DNA from: Fimbriimonadia bacterium
Lineage (GTDB): Bacteria > Armatimonadota > Fimbriimonadia > Fimbriimonadales > JABRVX01
Reading direction: 5' to 3'
NCBI GenBank assembly: GCA_039961735.1
Contig: JABRVX010000016.1
Location: forward strand, 1-38,805
DNA: 38,805 bases
Positions 1 through 7,932 of the stretch are shown one piece after another; the stretch's first letter is position 1; each line of letters opens with the position of its first letter. A program made the position numbers and the translations under genes. Below the pieces are notes generated by a model. That model had not been told where the DNA came from. It saw only the letters and a list, made by a program, of their open reading frames with translations, and ran no database searches.

Positions 1-639
1 GAACCCCGCCGCCCCGATAGCCAACCCCCATCCAGCCATTCCCATGATCGCACGCCAGCCCATCGCCGCGTCCGCTGCTCCCAACGATGCCTTGGTGGTC
101 ATCACTGCCATTCCGATCAACGGGATGAGAACCGGTAGCGACAGCACGGCTACCAGCGACCCCCTGCTGTCCGCTCTCGCCACCAACGCCCCGCTGATTG
201 TCACGCAGATCGCCAGCCCGACACTACCGACTGCGAGCCCCGAGAGCAGTAGCGGCCAGTCCTCCACGTGCATCTGGAGCATCAGCACGCCCAAAGGCAC
301 CAGAACGGCTTCGGTCACGCCCAGCAAGAGGCAGTGAAAGAGCATCTTACCCGCCAGCACAGCCTGAGGCCGCGCAGCAAGGCGCAGCAGGTCCGCTGTT
401 CCCATCTCCTCCTCGACGACGAGGCCCCGTGCGAGGGCGGTGACCGCCGAGAAGATGAGCGCCACCCAGAAGACCCCTGCCTGTCCTTCGGAGCTCAGCC
501 CCGTGTTGGCGATCGCAAGGCCGAGCGTGACCACCGTAAGCACGGCAAACAGCACTGCGGCATACACTCCGTGCCGCGTGCGCCACTCGACGGCGACGTC
601 CTTTCCGGCCACGGCAAGGGCTTCAGCAACCAAGTTCAA
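1..639 (-). CDS. ccmB: CcmB-like heme exporter permease (partial)
   Basis: Reading the minus strand gives an open frame of 213 codons that runs off the left edge. It begins NLVAEALAVAGKDVAVEWRT, which resembles the start of CcmB, the permease of the CcmAB ABC transporter used in cytochrome c maturation at the inner membrane. About six hydrophobic segments follow (for example VYAAVLFAVLTVVTLGLAIA and LVAVLSLPVLIPLIGMAVMT), as expected for CcmB. Known CcmB proteins are about 220 residues, so only the extreme C-terminus is missing. The start is a TTG at 639 with GGGGAG just upstream; the TTG at 633 is an alternative. It overlaps the 3' end of ccmA by 17 nt, which suggests translational coupling. 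A c-type cytochrome that would need this machinery is encoded at 31948-33378. Confidence 0.75.
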   Translation of the reverse strand, partial: MNLVAEALAVAGKDVAVEWRTRHGVYAAVLFAVLTVVTLGLAIANTGLSSEGQAGVFWVALIFSAVTALARGLVVEEEMGTADLLRLAARPQAVLAGKMLFHCLLLGVTEAVLVPLGVLMLQMHVEDWPLLLSGLAVGSVGLAICVTISGALVARADSRGSLVAVLSLPVLIPLIGMAVMTTKASLGAADAAMGWRAIMGMAGWGLAIGAAGF

Positions 640-1225
640 GTCGCCGCTCCCCGTATCGGTATTCCGATCGGTCGTTCGTTGCCACAATCACGATGCCGCG
701 ACTCCGGGCATGCTCGAAGATGCCGTCTACGATAGACCGCCCTTCCTCGTCTAAGCCTGCGCCCGGCTCGTCGAGCAGCAGCACAGGGGGCTCGTGCATA
801 GTTGCGAGTGCCAGACGCAAACGTTGCTTCATCCCCGTGGAGTATGCGGATACCCGTTCATCACCCCGCCCCTGTAAACCGATACGCCGGAGGCACTCAT
901 GCGGGTCGAACGCCTTCAGCCCGCGCAGGCGTGCGAAGAAGCGAAGGTTCTCGGTGCCGGTGAGAGCTTCATAGAGGGACTGCTCGGGCGAACAGAGGCC
1001 GATAAGGTTGCGCTGTTCCCCCTGGCAGCCTTCGACGGCCACTTCACCCTCGGTAGCTGGGATGACTCCGGCGAGGATCTTTAGCAGGGTGCTCTTGCCC
1101 GCGCCATTCCGGCCCGCGACCACCAGGCTGTCGCTTACCTCGAGGTCCAGGTCGAGCGCCCGGAACACCCAGCGACGCTCGAACCGCTTCCCGAGCCCGC
1201 GGACCCGCAGCGCCACCCCGCTCAT
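623..1225 (-). CDS. ccmA: CcmA-like heme exporter ATP-binding protein
   Basis: A 200-residue single-domain ABC ATPase, the usual length of CcmA. Walker A is GRNGAGKST (residues 38-46), the signature is STGMKQR (129-135) and Walker B is VLLLDEP (148-154). The overlapping downstream gene is CcmB-like, so the pair probably forms the CcmAB transporter of cytochrome c maturation. The usual H-loop histidine after Walker B appears to be Asn (VATND, N184), which is odd for an active ABC ATPase. The ATG at 1225 was chosen because the conserved domain starts there and the upstream extension is low-complexity and unconserved. No Shine-Dalgarno is visible. A TACAAT hexamer ends 8 nt before the ATG, so the mRNA may be leaderless. 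Confidence 0.85.
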   Translation of the reverse strand: MSGVALRVRGLGKRFERRWVFRALDLDLEVSDSLVVAGRNGAGKSTLLKILAGVIPATEGEVAVEGCQGEQRNLIGLCSPEQSLYEALTGTENLRFFARLRGLKAFDPHECLRRIGLQGRGDERVSAYSTGMKQRLRLALATMHEPPVLLLDEPGAGLDEEGRSIVDGIFEHARSRGIVIVATNDRSEYRYGERRLELGC

Positions 1226-1233
1226 CGGCGCGG

Positions 1234-1239
1234 ATTGTA
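1234..1239 (-). promoter_or_regulatory. Candidate leaderless -10 element of ccmA
   Basis: On the minus strand, GGGTACAATCC places a TACAAT hexamer 8 nt before the ccmA ATG. There is no Shine-Dalgarno between them and no convincing -35. The same GGTACAnTCC word precedes the DUF58 and M42 genes, which raises confidence that it is a promoter element. Transcription would start at or very near the start codon. Confidence 0.5.
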
Positions 1240-1373
1240 CCCGTTGCCCGGAGCCGCCACAGTCGCCGTGCTTCCATGTTGCTGCAGTCTGAAGACAGTC
1301 GAAGGGCGGTGGGGTGACCCAGCCGCCCGAGATTTGCGAGCAGTACCGGCGCTTGGTGCCCGAAGGTGTCCGG

Positions 1374-2084
1374 TTACTTCCGTCGTCGCGCAGCAAGCAG
1401 ACCGACGAGGCCGATCGCGAGCGCAGCGATGCTACCAGGCTCGGGAACGTTCGCGAAGCCGGGTGTGTCCTGGCCGCCAACCGGATTGAACTGTCCGATC
1501 AGCCAGCCACCAGTTCCGTTCGGATAACGGTACACGTGGCCAGGTGCAAAAGAGCCGTCAGGGCCCACTACGATTGGCGAGTAGTACTTCTCGCTTGTCG
1601 TCCCAGTCGGGTCTATGACAATCGAAACCCAATCGAGGATCGACGTCCACGGCAGGATGTCCAGAGTGCCGTTGTCGTCCAGGTCCAGGTCCTGGTTCAG
1701 CGAGCCGGTGAACCCGGAAACCAACATGTGCGTAACGTTGTCCGTGTTCTCGAAGTTCAGCGGGTTGCTGCCGGGGAGCACGAGGTCGGGCGTTCCCAGA
1801 GTGAACGTCGATTCGGTCACCAGGAAGAAACCGTCTGCCGCGATCGAGTGGCCTGCAAGGTCAACCACGACCTCGATCACGCCGCTGCCGCCGGTGCCGT
1901 CGCCGATCACGAGGTACGTGAGATCGTTCAGCGAGTAGCCGGGTGTGCCGAACAGCTCGAAGTATTCGTCGTTGTCCGTGCCGGGCTGGTCAGTGCGGAT
2001 CTCGTTGATGACGGGAGCCGCAAACGCGGAAGTAAGGAGGCCGAGCCCGAGGGCGCCCGCGCCAATCCTGAAGCCGAAAGCCAT
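1374..2084 (-). CDS. Lamin-tail-like PEP-CTERM secreted protein
   Basis: A 236-residue protein with an N-terminal signal peptide (GAGALGLGLLTSAFA), followed by INEIRTDQPGTDNDEYFELF, which resembles the start of a lamin-tail domain. The C-terminus is VPEPGSIAAL, a hydrophobic helix and ARRRK. This is the classic PEP-CTERM sorting signal, recognised in known systems by an exosortase and linked to export to the cell surface or extracellular matrix. No exosortase gene is in this window. The ATG at 2084 has AAGGAG 9 nt upstream, which fixes the start. Its substrate or partner is unknown. The 148 nt gap to ccmA suggests a separate transcription unit. Confidence 0.85.
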   Translation of the reverse strand: MAFGFRIGAGALGLGLLTSAFAAPVINEIRTDQPGTDNDEYFELFGTPGYSLNDLTYLVIGDGTGGSGVIEVVVDLAGHSIAADGFFLVTESTFTLGTPDLVLPGSNPLNFENTDNVTHMLVSGFTGSLNQDLDLDDNGTLDILPWTSILDWVSIVIDPTGTTSEKYYSPIVVGPDGSFAPGHVYRYPNGTGGWLIGQFNPVGGQDTPGFANVPEPGSIAALAIGLVGLLAARRRK

Positions 2085-2439
2085 TTCGCATCTCCTTTTG
2101 CTATCTAGCGGATCAGCCTCCGGCTGGGTCGAGCCACGAAGCAAAGCAAAGCCGGACAAGCGCTCCGGCCAACAAACAGGAATCCTACCTGCATTGTCTG
2201 CGCATGGGATAGGCCTTTCACCACGGAGCCCCATGTGGACTTGCGACACGGTCCGTCTGTCTCGGCAACGCGATGTCCGACCCCCGCCTCGAGAGCCCGC
2301 CGCTCGCAGCCGAGCGATCTACGCGAGTGCGGGGCCCGGCGGGCTGATAGAGCCCAGATCCGTGCTGCTGCGAGTGCCCCGACGGTTGCATGGAGGAGTT
2401 TAGTACGATACGACGAAAGTAAAGTCCGGAGGTGCGGGC
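2085..2439. other. Divergent intergenic region, no gene seen
   Basis: These 355 nt separate the minus-strand PEP-CTERM gene from the plus-strand molybdoenzyme operon, so they should hold promoters in both directions. The open frames here show no protein-like composition. A weak plus-strand promoter candidate is TTGCAT at 2386-2391 with TACGAC at 2409-2414 (17 nt apart). I recognised no riboswitch or repeat. Confidence 0.5.
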
Positions 2440-3273
2440 ATGCCCGAAATGGCCGAGATCGAAGCAGAGCTTGCGCGTGACTCGACGGTGGAGGACCATG
2501 AGCGACGAGCCATCCTGGGGCTGCTGACCAAGTGGCTGGGCGGAGCGCTTGTCGGCGCGACCCTGATTCGGGGGGCCGACGCACAGCAGACTTCGCAGCC
2601 CACCCCAAAGAAGCGCAGGTATGGCATGGTAATAGACACTCGTAGGTGTGTCGGATGCCGGGCATGCGTGATCGCGTGCAAAGCGGAGAATAAGACTCCT
2701 CCGGGGGTCTACTACGCGGTGGTCGTGGATCAGGTTGTGGGGCCGAGCATCGACGACAAGCCGCTGTTCATGACCAAGCCCTGTTTCCACTGCGAACACC
2801 CGCCTTGTACCGACGTGTGCCCAGTCTCCGCCACATTCAAGCGCGAGCAGGACGGTATCGTCGTGGTGGATTACGATCGCTGCATCGGATGTCGTTACTG
2901 CATGACGGCGTGCCCTTACTCCGCACGCTGGTTCGATTTCGACGAGAACTACCCGGCAGTGGAGCAAGACACTCCGTATCGGAGTGTTCCCTCGCCCGAG
3001 TATCGGCAGTATCGAAAACGACGCCAGGGCCAGTCCCCGGTCGGCAACGTAAGGAAGTGCACGTTCTGCCTGCACCTACAGGACGAGCATGGGAGGTACG
3101 ACAAAGCCTCAGGCCGCTGGCCCGCTTGTGCGAAAACATGTACGGGGCATGCAATCCACTTTGGTGACCTGTCCGACCCTTCAGACGAAGTGTACAGGCT
3201 CCTGCGCGAGAGAACGGCCATCCGCCTCAAGGAGGAGCTCGGTACGGAGCCGAGTGTCTACTACCTTATCTGA
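2440..3273 (+). CDS. 4Fe-4S electron-transfer subunit of Psr/Ttr-type molybdoenzyme
   Basis: A 277-residue ferredoxin-type subunit with four cysteine clusters that would hold four [4Fe-4S] centres. Cluster I is CVGCRACVIAC (from residue 70), then CFHCEHPPCTDVC, then CIGCRYCMTAC, and the fourth is split between CTFC and ACAKTC. This is the layout of PsrB, TtrB and NrfC, which pass electrons between a membrane quinone-reactive subunit and a molybdopterin catalytic subunit. A hydrophobic stretch after ERRAILG (about residues 24-47) looks like a degenerate Tat-type or membrane-anchoring leader, consistent with a periplasm-facing complex. The ATG at 2440 has GGAGGT at 2428-2433. It is first in an operon with NrfD (18 nt gap) and the catalytic subunit. 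Confidence 0.88.
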   Translation: MPEMAEIEAELARDSTVEDHERRAILGLLTKWLGGALVGATLIRGADAQQTSQPTPKKRRYGMVIDTRRCVGCRACVIACKAENKTPPGVYYAVVVDQVVGPSIDDKPLFMTKPCFHCEHPPCTDVCPVSATFKREQDGIVVVDYDRCIGCRYCMTACPYSARWFDFDENYPAVEQDTPYRSVPSPEYRQYRKRRQGQSPVGNVRKCTFCLHLQDEHGRYDKASGRWPACAKTCTGHAIHFGDLSDPSDEVYRLLRERTAIRLKEELGTEPSVYYLI

Positions 3274-3291
3274 TAGCGAGGCTTCGCAAGC

Positions 3292-4566
3292 ATGGTACAA
3301 GCATTAGCAGGATCGTACGACCCGTCCAAGGCGATGAAGCGTCTCTTTTGGGCCGCGGGTATAGTGCTATTCCTGGTGGGCCTGATTGGCTTTTTCGACC
3401 GATTTGTCTACGGACACCTACACGCGCACTATGGCAGTATCGTTACGTGGGGACTGTGGGTGGCGGCGTACATCTACTTCATCGGTCTCTCGGCAGGATC
3501 GTTCCTCATCTCCTCGTTAGTGTATGTTTTCGGAGTCAAGCAGTTCGAGCAGACTGGTCGCCTTGCGCTGTTCACTGCACTGGTCACGCTGGTGTTGGCA
3601 TTGCTCTCCATCGTGTTGGACCTCGGACACATGGGCCGTGCATGGCATGTGATGGCCTACCCCAACTTCAAGTCTCCGATGGCTTGGATGATCTGGCTCT
3701 ACGGGGCGTATATGTTGCTCCTGGCAGCCGAGATATGGTTCGTGGTTCGGCGAGACATGGTGAGACTGTCGGGCGGCAAGGGGCTACGAGCAAAGTTCTA
3801 CCATCTGCTGACGTTCTTTTGCAAGGCAACTACTCCTGAAAGCGAGACCCGCGACCGCCGTGTCGTTCGAGTGTTGGCGACGATCGGCGTGCCTTTGGCA
3901 ATCATGTTCCACGGCGGGGTTGGAGCATTGTTCGGGGTAGTGGCCGCACGTCCACACTGGCACAGTGGTCTCTTTCCCATTCTGTTCGTACTGTCGGCGC
4001 TGGTAAGCGGGGGTGCGCTGCTGACGATGGTGGCAGCGGTGTTCCAGGATGGCTGGCGGCGCAACAGTCAGACCGTGGTTGCGTTGGGACAGCTCGTACT
4101 AGGGCTGTTACTGTTGGACGTGATCTTCCAGGTTTCCGAGTTCCTCGTGGCATTTCGCGGGGGAATACCTGGGCACGTGGCGGGGCTTCAGCTCGTCATC
4201 AGTGGCCCTTACTGGTGGGTGTTCTGGGCTTGGCAGGTAGGAGTCGGCACGCTCGCCCCCATTTTATTGTTGGTGCTACCTACCAAACGCAATCCTGCAT
4301 GGGTATCGCTGGCCGCGCTGCTGATTGCAGCGGGCCTCTTCGGAATGCGCCTGAATATCGTGATCCCGGGCCTCGCAGTCGAAGAGATCAAGGGGCTCTC
4401 GCAAGCGGTCGCCTCACTACGCACGACACCGCACTACTTCCCGAGCCTGCAGGAGTTCCTGGTGACCATCGGCATCGGGGGGCTCGGACTGCTGCTCTTC
4501 GGCCTAGGGGAACTGCTCTTGCCACGCTCGAGTGACGACTTGGAGGGCAAGTATGTACGTCTTTGA
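3292..4566 (+). CDS. NrfD/PsrC-like quinone-interacting membrane subunit
   Basis: A 424-residue polytopic membrane protein with about ten hydrophobic segments, the first near residues 15-35 and the last near 395-415. This is the NrfD/PsrC superfamily, the membrane anchor that exchanges electrons with quinol. Ten helices is more like HybB or ActC than the eight-helix PsrC. It sits between the iron-sulfur and catalytic subunits and overlaps the latter by 14 nt, so the three form one complex. The ATG at 3292 follows GAGG about 10 nt upstream; the ATG at 3334 is a weaker alternative. Whether the complex reduces or oxidises its substrate cannot be told from this subunit. Confidence 0.87.
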   Translation: MVQALAGSYDPSKAMKRLFWAAGIVLFLVGLIGFFDRFVYGHLHAHYGSIVTWGLWVAAYIYFIGLSAGSFLISSLVYVFGVKQFEQTGRLALFTALVTLVLALLSIVLDLGHMGRAWHVMAYPNFKSPMAWMIWLYGAYMLLLAAEIWFVVRRDMVRLSGGKGLRAKFYHLLTFFCKATTPESETRDRRVVRVLATIGVPLAIMFHGGVGALFGVVAARPHWHSGLFPILFVLSALVSGGALLTMVAAVFQDGWRRNSQTVVALGQLVLGLLLLDVIFQVSEFLVAFRGGIPGHVAGLQLVISGPYWWVFWAWQVGVGTLAPILLLVLPTKRNPAWVSLAALLIAAGLFGMRLNIVIPGLAVEEIKGLSQAVASLRTTPHYFPSLQEFLVTIGIGGLGLLLFGLGELLLPRSSDDLEGKYVRL

Positions 4567-7096
4567 TGAGAAGATCGGGAGACGGAGGTTCGTCAAGACG
4601 CTCGTTGCGGGCGCAGCCGCGGGCTCGCTGGCGGGTTGTGCATCGTTCGGATCGCGACCGCGCGACCTCCCTTACGACGAGGAAGGACTTCGGGAGTGGG
4701 GTCGCGAGGCCGGCGAGTGGATTCCGTCTTGCTGCAACATGTGCGGCGGGCAATCCGGCATCCTGTGTCACGTCGTTAACGGCGTGCTAGAGAAGATCGA
4801 ACCGAATCACTGGAACCCGAACAACTACACGAACATCTCTTCGGACTTCTTCGATGGCTACACGGAAGAATTCGGTTGCGCCGAGGGCGGAGCCATTTGT
4901 CCAAAGGGCAACGCCGGCATCATGGCTCTGTACGATCCCGACCGTCTCCGTACTCCACTCAAGCGTACCAATCCAAAGAAGGGACGCGACGAGGACCCTC
5001 GGTGGCAGGAGATAAGTTGGACGCAGGCCGTCCACGAGATCGCGGACAAGTTAGGTGCTCTCCGCGACGCCGGAGAGGCACACAAACTGCTTTGGTGGAG
5101 CGAGGACCACAGCTTCACACACATTCAGGACGATTTCTGCAAACTCTTCGGGTCGCCCAACTACTCGATGCACTCGAACCTATGCGATGTGGCACGGAAG
5201 GCCAGTTTTAAGATGGTCGTCGGGCACGACAGACCACTTGCAGACTTCATCCAATCGAAGTTCATCTTGCTCTTCGGATGGAACCCTACGAGTGCCATCA
5301 AGTGGGTATATCTCCCCAGGATCATCACACGTGCGATCGAGAGAGGTGCGCGGATGGTAGTGGTAGATCCGTACCTCTCCGATACTGCGGCAAAGGCGCA
5401 AGAGTGGGTACCGATTCGCCCTGGTACCGACGGCGCGCTGGCTCTCGCGTTGGGGCACGTAATCGTGCGTGACCACCTGTATGATGAGGGATTCGTCACT
5501 AACTGGACAGTGGGCTTCCCAGAATACCGGGATTTCGTTCGCGACAAGACACCGCAGTGGGCGGAGAAGATCACATCCGTGCCGGCTGCTACGATCGAGC
5601 GCATTGCGCATCAACTGGCCACGATAAAGCCGGCGGTGGTGGATGCATGGAGCGGCCCTGGACATCATTCGAACGGGGTACAGTCGGGCAGGGCAATCGC
5701 CATGCTGGGGGCCCTGATCGGCGGCTACGATCGGCCCGGAACCTTGTTGATCCCGGATAAGCGCGGGGAGAAGCACGTCGAGGTAGAGCCGGACGAGATC
5801 GCGGAACGCTCCCTGGAGCAGCCTCGCTTCGATGGATTGGAAGACTTTCCGTTCGGACACAAATCCGGTGTTTATGGCCGATGTTTCGAACGACTCCTTA
5901 CCGGGCAGGGGCCGTACACGCCGAAGATGGGAATTTGCATATTCCAGAATCTCGTTATGAGCGGCCCTGGCAGTTCGAAGGTCGAGGAGGCGCTCAAGAA
6001 GCTCGAGACACTGGTAGTAGTGGACACCATGATGAGCGAGACCGCTTGGCTCGCAGACTACGCTATTCCCGGTACCGTGTATCTCGAGCGCTACGACCTC
6101 AATTCACACTGGGTGTCATGGCCTGCTCTCGGTCTCAGACAGCCCGTCGTGAAAGCTGCGAAGAGGCTTGCCGAGCCCTATCCCTACCAGGGCGGTATCT
6201 ACGGCCAGATGGCAGAGTACGAGTTCGTGGCTGCCCTAGGGCGCCGGCTAGGTCTGAGAGACCATGGCGGCAAAGAGTTCTTTTTCATCGGACCGCTCCG
6301 AGGCGCACCAATCGAGGACCTGACGGAGTGGTATGAGGACTACCTCAGTAACGAGCTTACACGCGGCGCCCCAGGTATTACCCTAGAGGAGCTGAAACGC
6401 CTACCAGGTGCAGTGTGGGTGGACAGAAGTGGTACGCGATACGAGAAATATGCCGAGGCGCTGTCGCCCGAGGAAGTCCGCAGTGCCGTTTTCGAGGGAG
6501 GTAGACAGAACGATGGAACTGCTATCTTCGACAAGCCCAAGGATCAACACGGGAAGCGCATCGGCACGGTGATCGGTGGGCGGCCCCTCAGAGGATTCGC
6601 CACTCCCAGCGGAAAAGTCGAGTTCGCTAACCCCGCGATGGCCGACCGCAAGGATGCCACAGGCAAGCCCCTGGACCCGCTCCCCGTGTATCTGCCACGC
6701 AACTGGCAGCCGGACTCCGAGTACCCGCTCTACCTTATCAATTGGAAAGAGGCGAGCCATACACACACGCGAACTCAGAACAACGCCTGGTTGCTGGACA
6801 TCAAGCCCAGTAACTCCCTGGTGATTCACCCTGATACGGCGGCGCGACACGGGATTCGGGACGGTGATGAAATTTGGGTGGAGTCGAAGTTCGGCAAAAC
6901 TCGCGCGGTCGCCAAGGTCACGAAGCGGATCCATCCCGAGGTCGTCGGCGCGCAGCACGGCTTCGGACACTGGAGGTCCGGCAGTAGGGCGATGGGCCGT
7001 GGGACTTCGTTCGGAGATCTGAACACGATTGCCTACGACCCCATCAGCGGGCAGGGGTTGCACAAGGAAGTCTGCGTAAAGATCTACCGCATCTGA
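4553..7096 (+). CDS. Molybdopterin oxidoreductase catalytic subunit (Psr/Ttr/Arr-like)
   Basis: An 847-residue Mo/W-bisPGD oxidoreductase of the DMSO reductase superfamily. The N-terminus has a Tat motif RRRFVK (10-15) and a lipobox LAGC (C29), so it may be an exported lipoprotein. The Fe-S motif reads CNMCGGQSGILC (61-72): the expected third cysteine is Ser68. The fourth ligand is probably C116 in ICPKGNAG. The likely Mo ligand is C211 in SNLCDVAR, the pattern of polysulfide, thiosulfate, tetrathionate and arsenate enzymes. The C-terminal dinucleotide-binding part contains QNNAWL and QHGFGHW. The ATG at 4553 has GGAGGG 5 nt upstream. The substrate is not determined; a sulfur or arsenic oxyanion is likeliest by family. 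Confidence 0.87.
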   Translation: MYVFDEKIGRRRFVKTLVAGAAAGSLAGCASFGSRPRDLPYDEEGLREWGREAGEWIPSCCNMCGGQSGILCHVVNGVLEKIEPNHWNPNNYTNISSDFFDGYTEEFGCAEGGAICPKGNAGIMALYDPDRLRTPLKRTNPKKGRDEDPRWQEISWTQAVHEIADKLGALRDAGEAHKLLWWSEDHSFTHIQDDFCKLFGSPNYSMHSNLCDVARKASFKMVVGHDRPLADFIQSKFILLFGWNPTSAIKWVYLPRIITRAIERGARMVVVDPYLSDTAAKAQEWVPIRPGTDGALALALGHVIVRDHLYDEGFVTNWTVGFPEYRDFVRDKTPQWAEKITSVPAATIERIAHQLATIKPAVVDAWSGPGHHSNGVQSGRAIAMLGALIGGYDRPGTLLIPDKRGEKHVEVEPDEIAERSLEQPRFDGLEDFPFGHKSGVYGRCFERLLTGQGPYTPKMGICIFQNLVMSGPGSSKVEEALKKLETLVVVDTMMSETAWLADYAIPGTVYLERYDLNSHWVSWPALGLRQPVVKAAKRLAEPYPYQGGIYGQMAEYEFVAALGRRLGLRDHGGKEFFFIGPLRGAPIEDLTEWYEDYLSNELTRGAPGITLEELKRLPGAVWVDRSGTRYEKYAEALSPEEVRSAVFEGGRQNDGTAIFDKPKDQHGKRIGTVIGGRPLRGFATPSGKVEFANPAMADRKDATGKPLDPLPVYLPRNWQPDSEYPLYLINWKEASHTHTRTQNNAWLLDIKPSNSLVIHPDTAARHGIRDGDEIWVESKFGKTRAVAKVTKRIHPEVVGAQHGFGHWRSGSRAMGRGTSFGDLNTIAYDPISGQGLHKEVCVKIYRI

Positions 7097-7113
7097 TCTC
7101 GTCTAGAGCGTCG

Positions 7114-7932
7114 TCACTCCGCGCCAGGCACTGACCAGAGGTTCGGGCGTTCCTCATAGGCTACGTTCAGGAACATCAGGTCGGGGTCCAGCGCCTCCAC
7201 GTGGCCGTCCACGAAGAGCATAACGATCCCACGGTGCGGGTGGCGAGGATGCGTGTTGCCTGGCGCCCAGGGCTTGCCGGCGTCGGTGCGGCGCACGCCC
7301 AGCCGCGTGATTCGCCTGGTCTCGCCATCGGCTCGCTCGTTCGAGTTGTCGAAGCCGAGAAGAAACCCGTCGTTGCCGCCAGCCATGGGCAGCGGGTCGA
7401 AGCTGCTGGCGCGCCCACCGGCCACCGAGTCGGCGATCAGTGCCGTAGCCGCGGCCCGCTCGATCCGGTTCCGGTCGGCGCCCGCGACCCCCACGAACAT
7501 GCCGTAGGTCAGCAGAATGTCGCCTGCGTCAGCGACGGGCTCGGGGTTGGTCAGTACCGTGTGCTCCTCTGGGCCGGCAGCTGGGCACCGAAACACCTTC
7601 GGGTCTCCCACGCGGCCCACCAGCGATGTCACCCACGTACGCGGTCGTCCCTTGCTGTCCAGGGCGACTTCGCCGTTTTCACCGCGAACGTAAGCGGGAG
7701 GCAGGCGATCGCCCGAATCGAGCATGTAGAGCTGGAGCGCGGTGTAGATTCGGTGCATGTTGCTCTGACAACCGACGTAGCGCGCGTTGTCTCGGAAGTA
7801 AAGGAAGAGCCAGTAGAGCAGGCCGAGAAGGACCAACATGGCAACGAAAGCCACTCGTTTGTCGGTCGGAGTGAGGTGTAGGCCCTTGCTTCGCTCTTCG
7901 CCGGGCTCGGCCGGCATGGTCGCCTGTATCAC
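7114..7932 (-). CDS. Membrane-anchored DUF1559-like (RH...DGHV) protein
   Basis: A 272-residue protein with one N-terminal membrane segment (about residues 27-46), then CQSNMHRIYTALQLYMLDSG and a late RHPHRGIVMLFVDGHV. This resembles the prepilin-like DUF1559 / H-X9-DG proteins that are abundant in Planctomycetes and Armatimonadota, but the spacing in the last motif differs by one residue and no prepilin cleavage motif is present. The function of this family is not established. The ATG at 7932 overlaps the stop of the LCP gene as ATGA, so the two are translationally coupled. It converges on the molybdoenzyme operon with a 17 nt gap. Confidence 0.7.
   Translation of the reverse strand: MIQATMPAEPGEERSKGLHLTPTDKRVAFVAMLVLLGLLYWLFLYFRDNARYVGCQSNMHRIYTALQLYMLDSGDRLPPAYVRGENGEVALDSKGRPRTWVTSLVGRVGDPKVFRCPAAGPEEHTVLTNPEPVADAGDILLTYGMFVGVAGADRNRIERAAATALIADSVAGGRASSFDPLPMAGGNDGFLLGFDNSNERADGETRRITRLGVRRTDAGKPWAPGNTHPRHPHRGIVMLFVDGHVEALDPDLMFLNVAYEERPNLWSVPGAE

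Noticed and set aside
2156-2171. Possible sigma54 site upstream of the PEP-CTERM gene
   Set aside because: TGGCCGG...TTGT keeps the GG/GT spacing but differs from the -24/-12 consensus at several bases, and no activator or enhancer is in the window.
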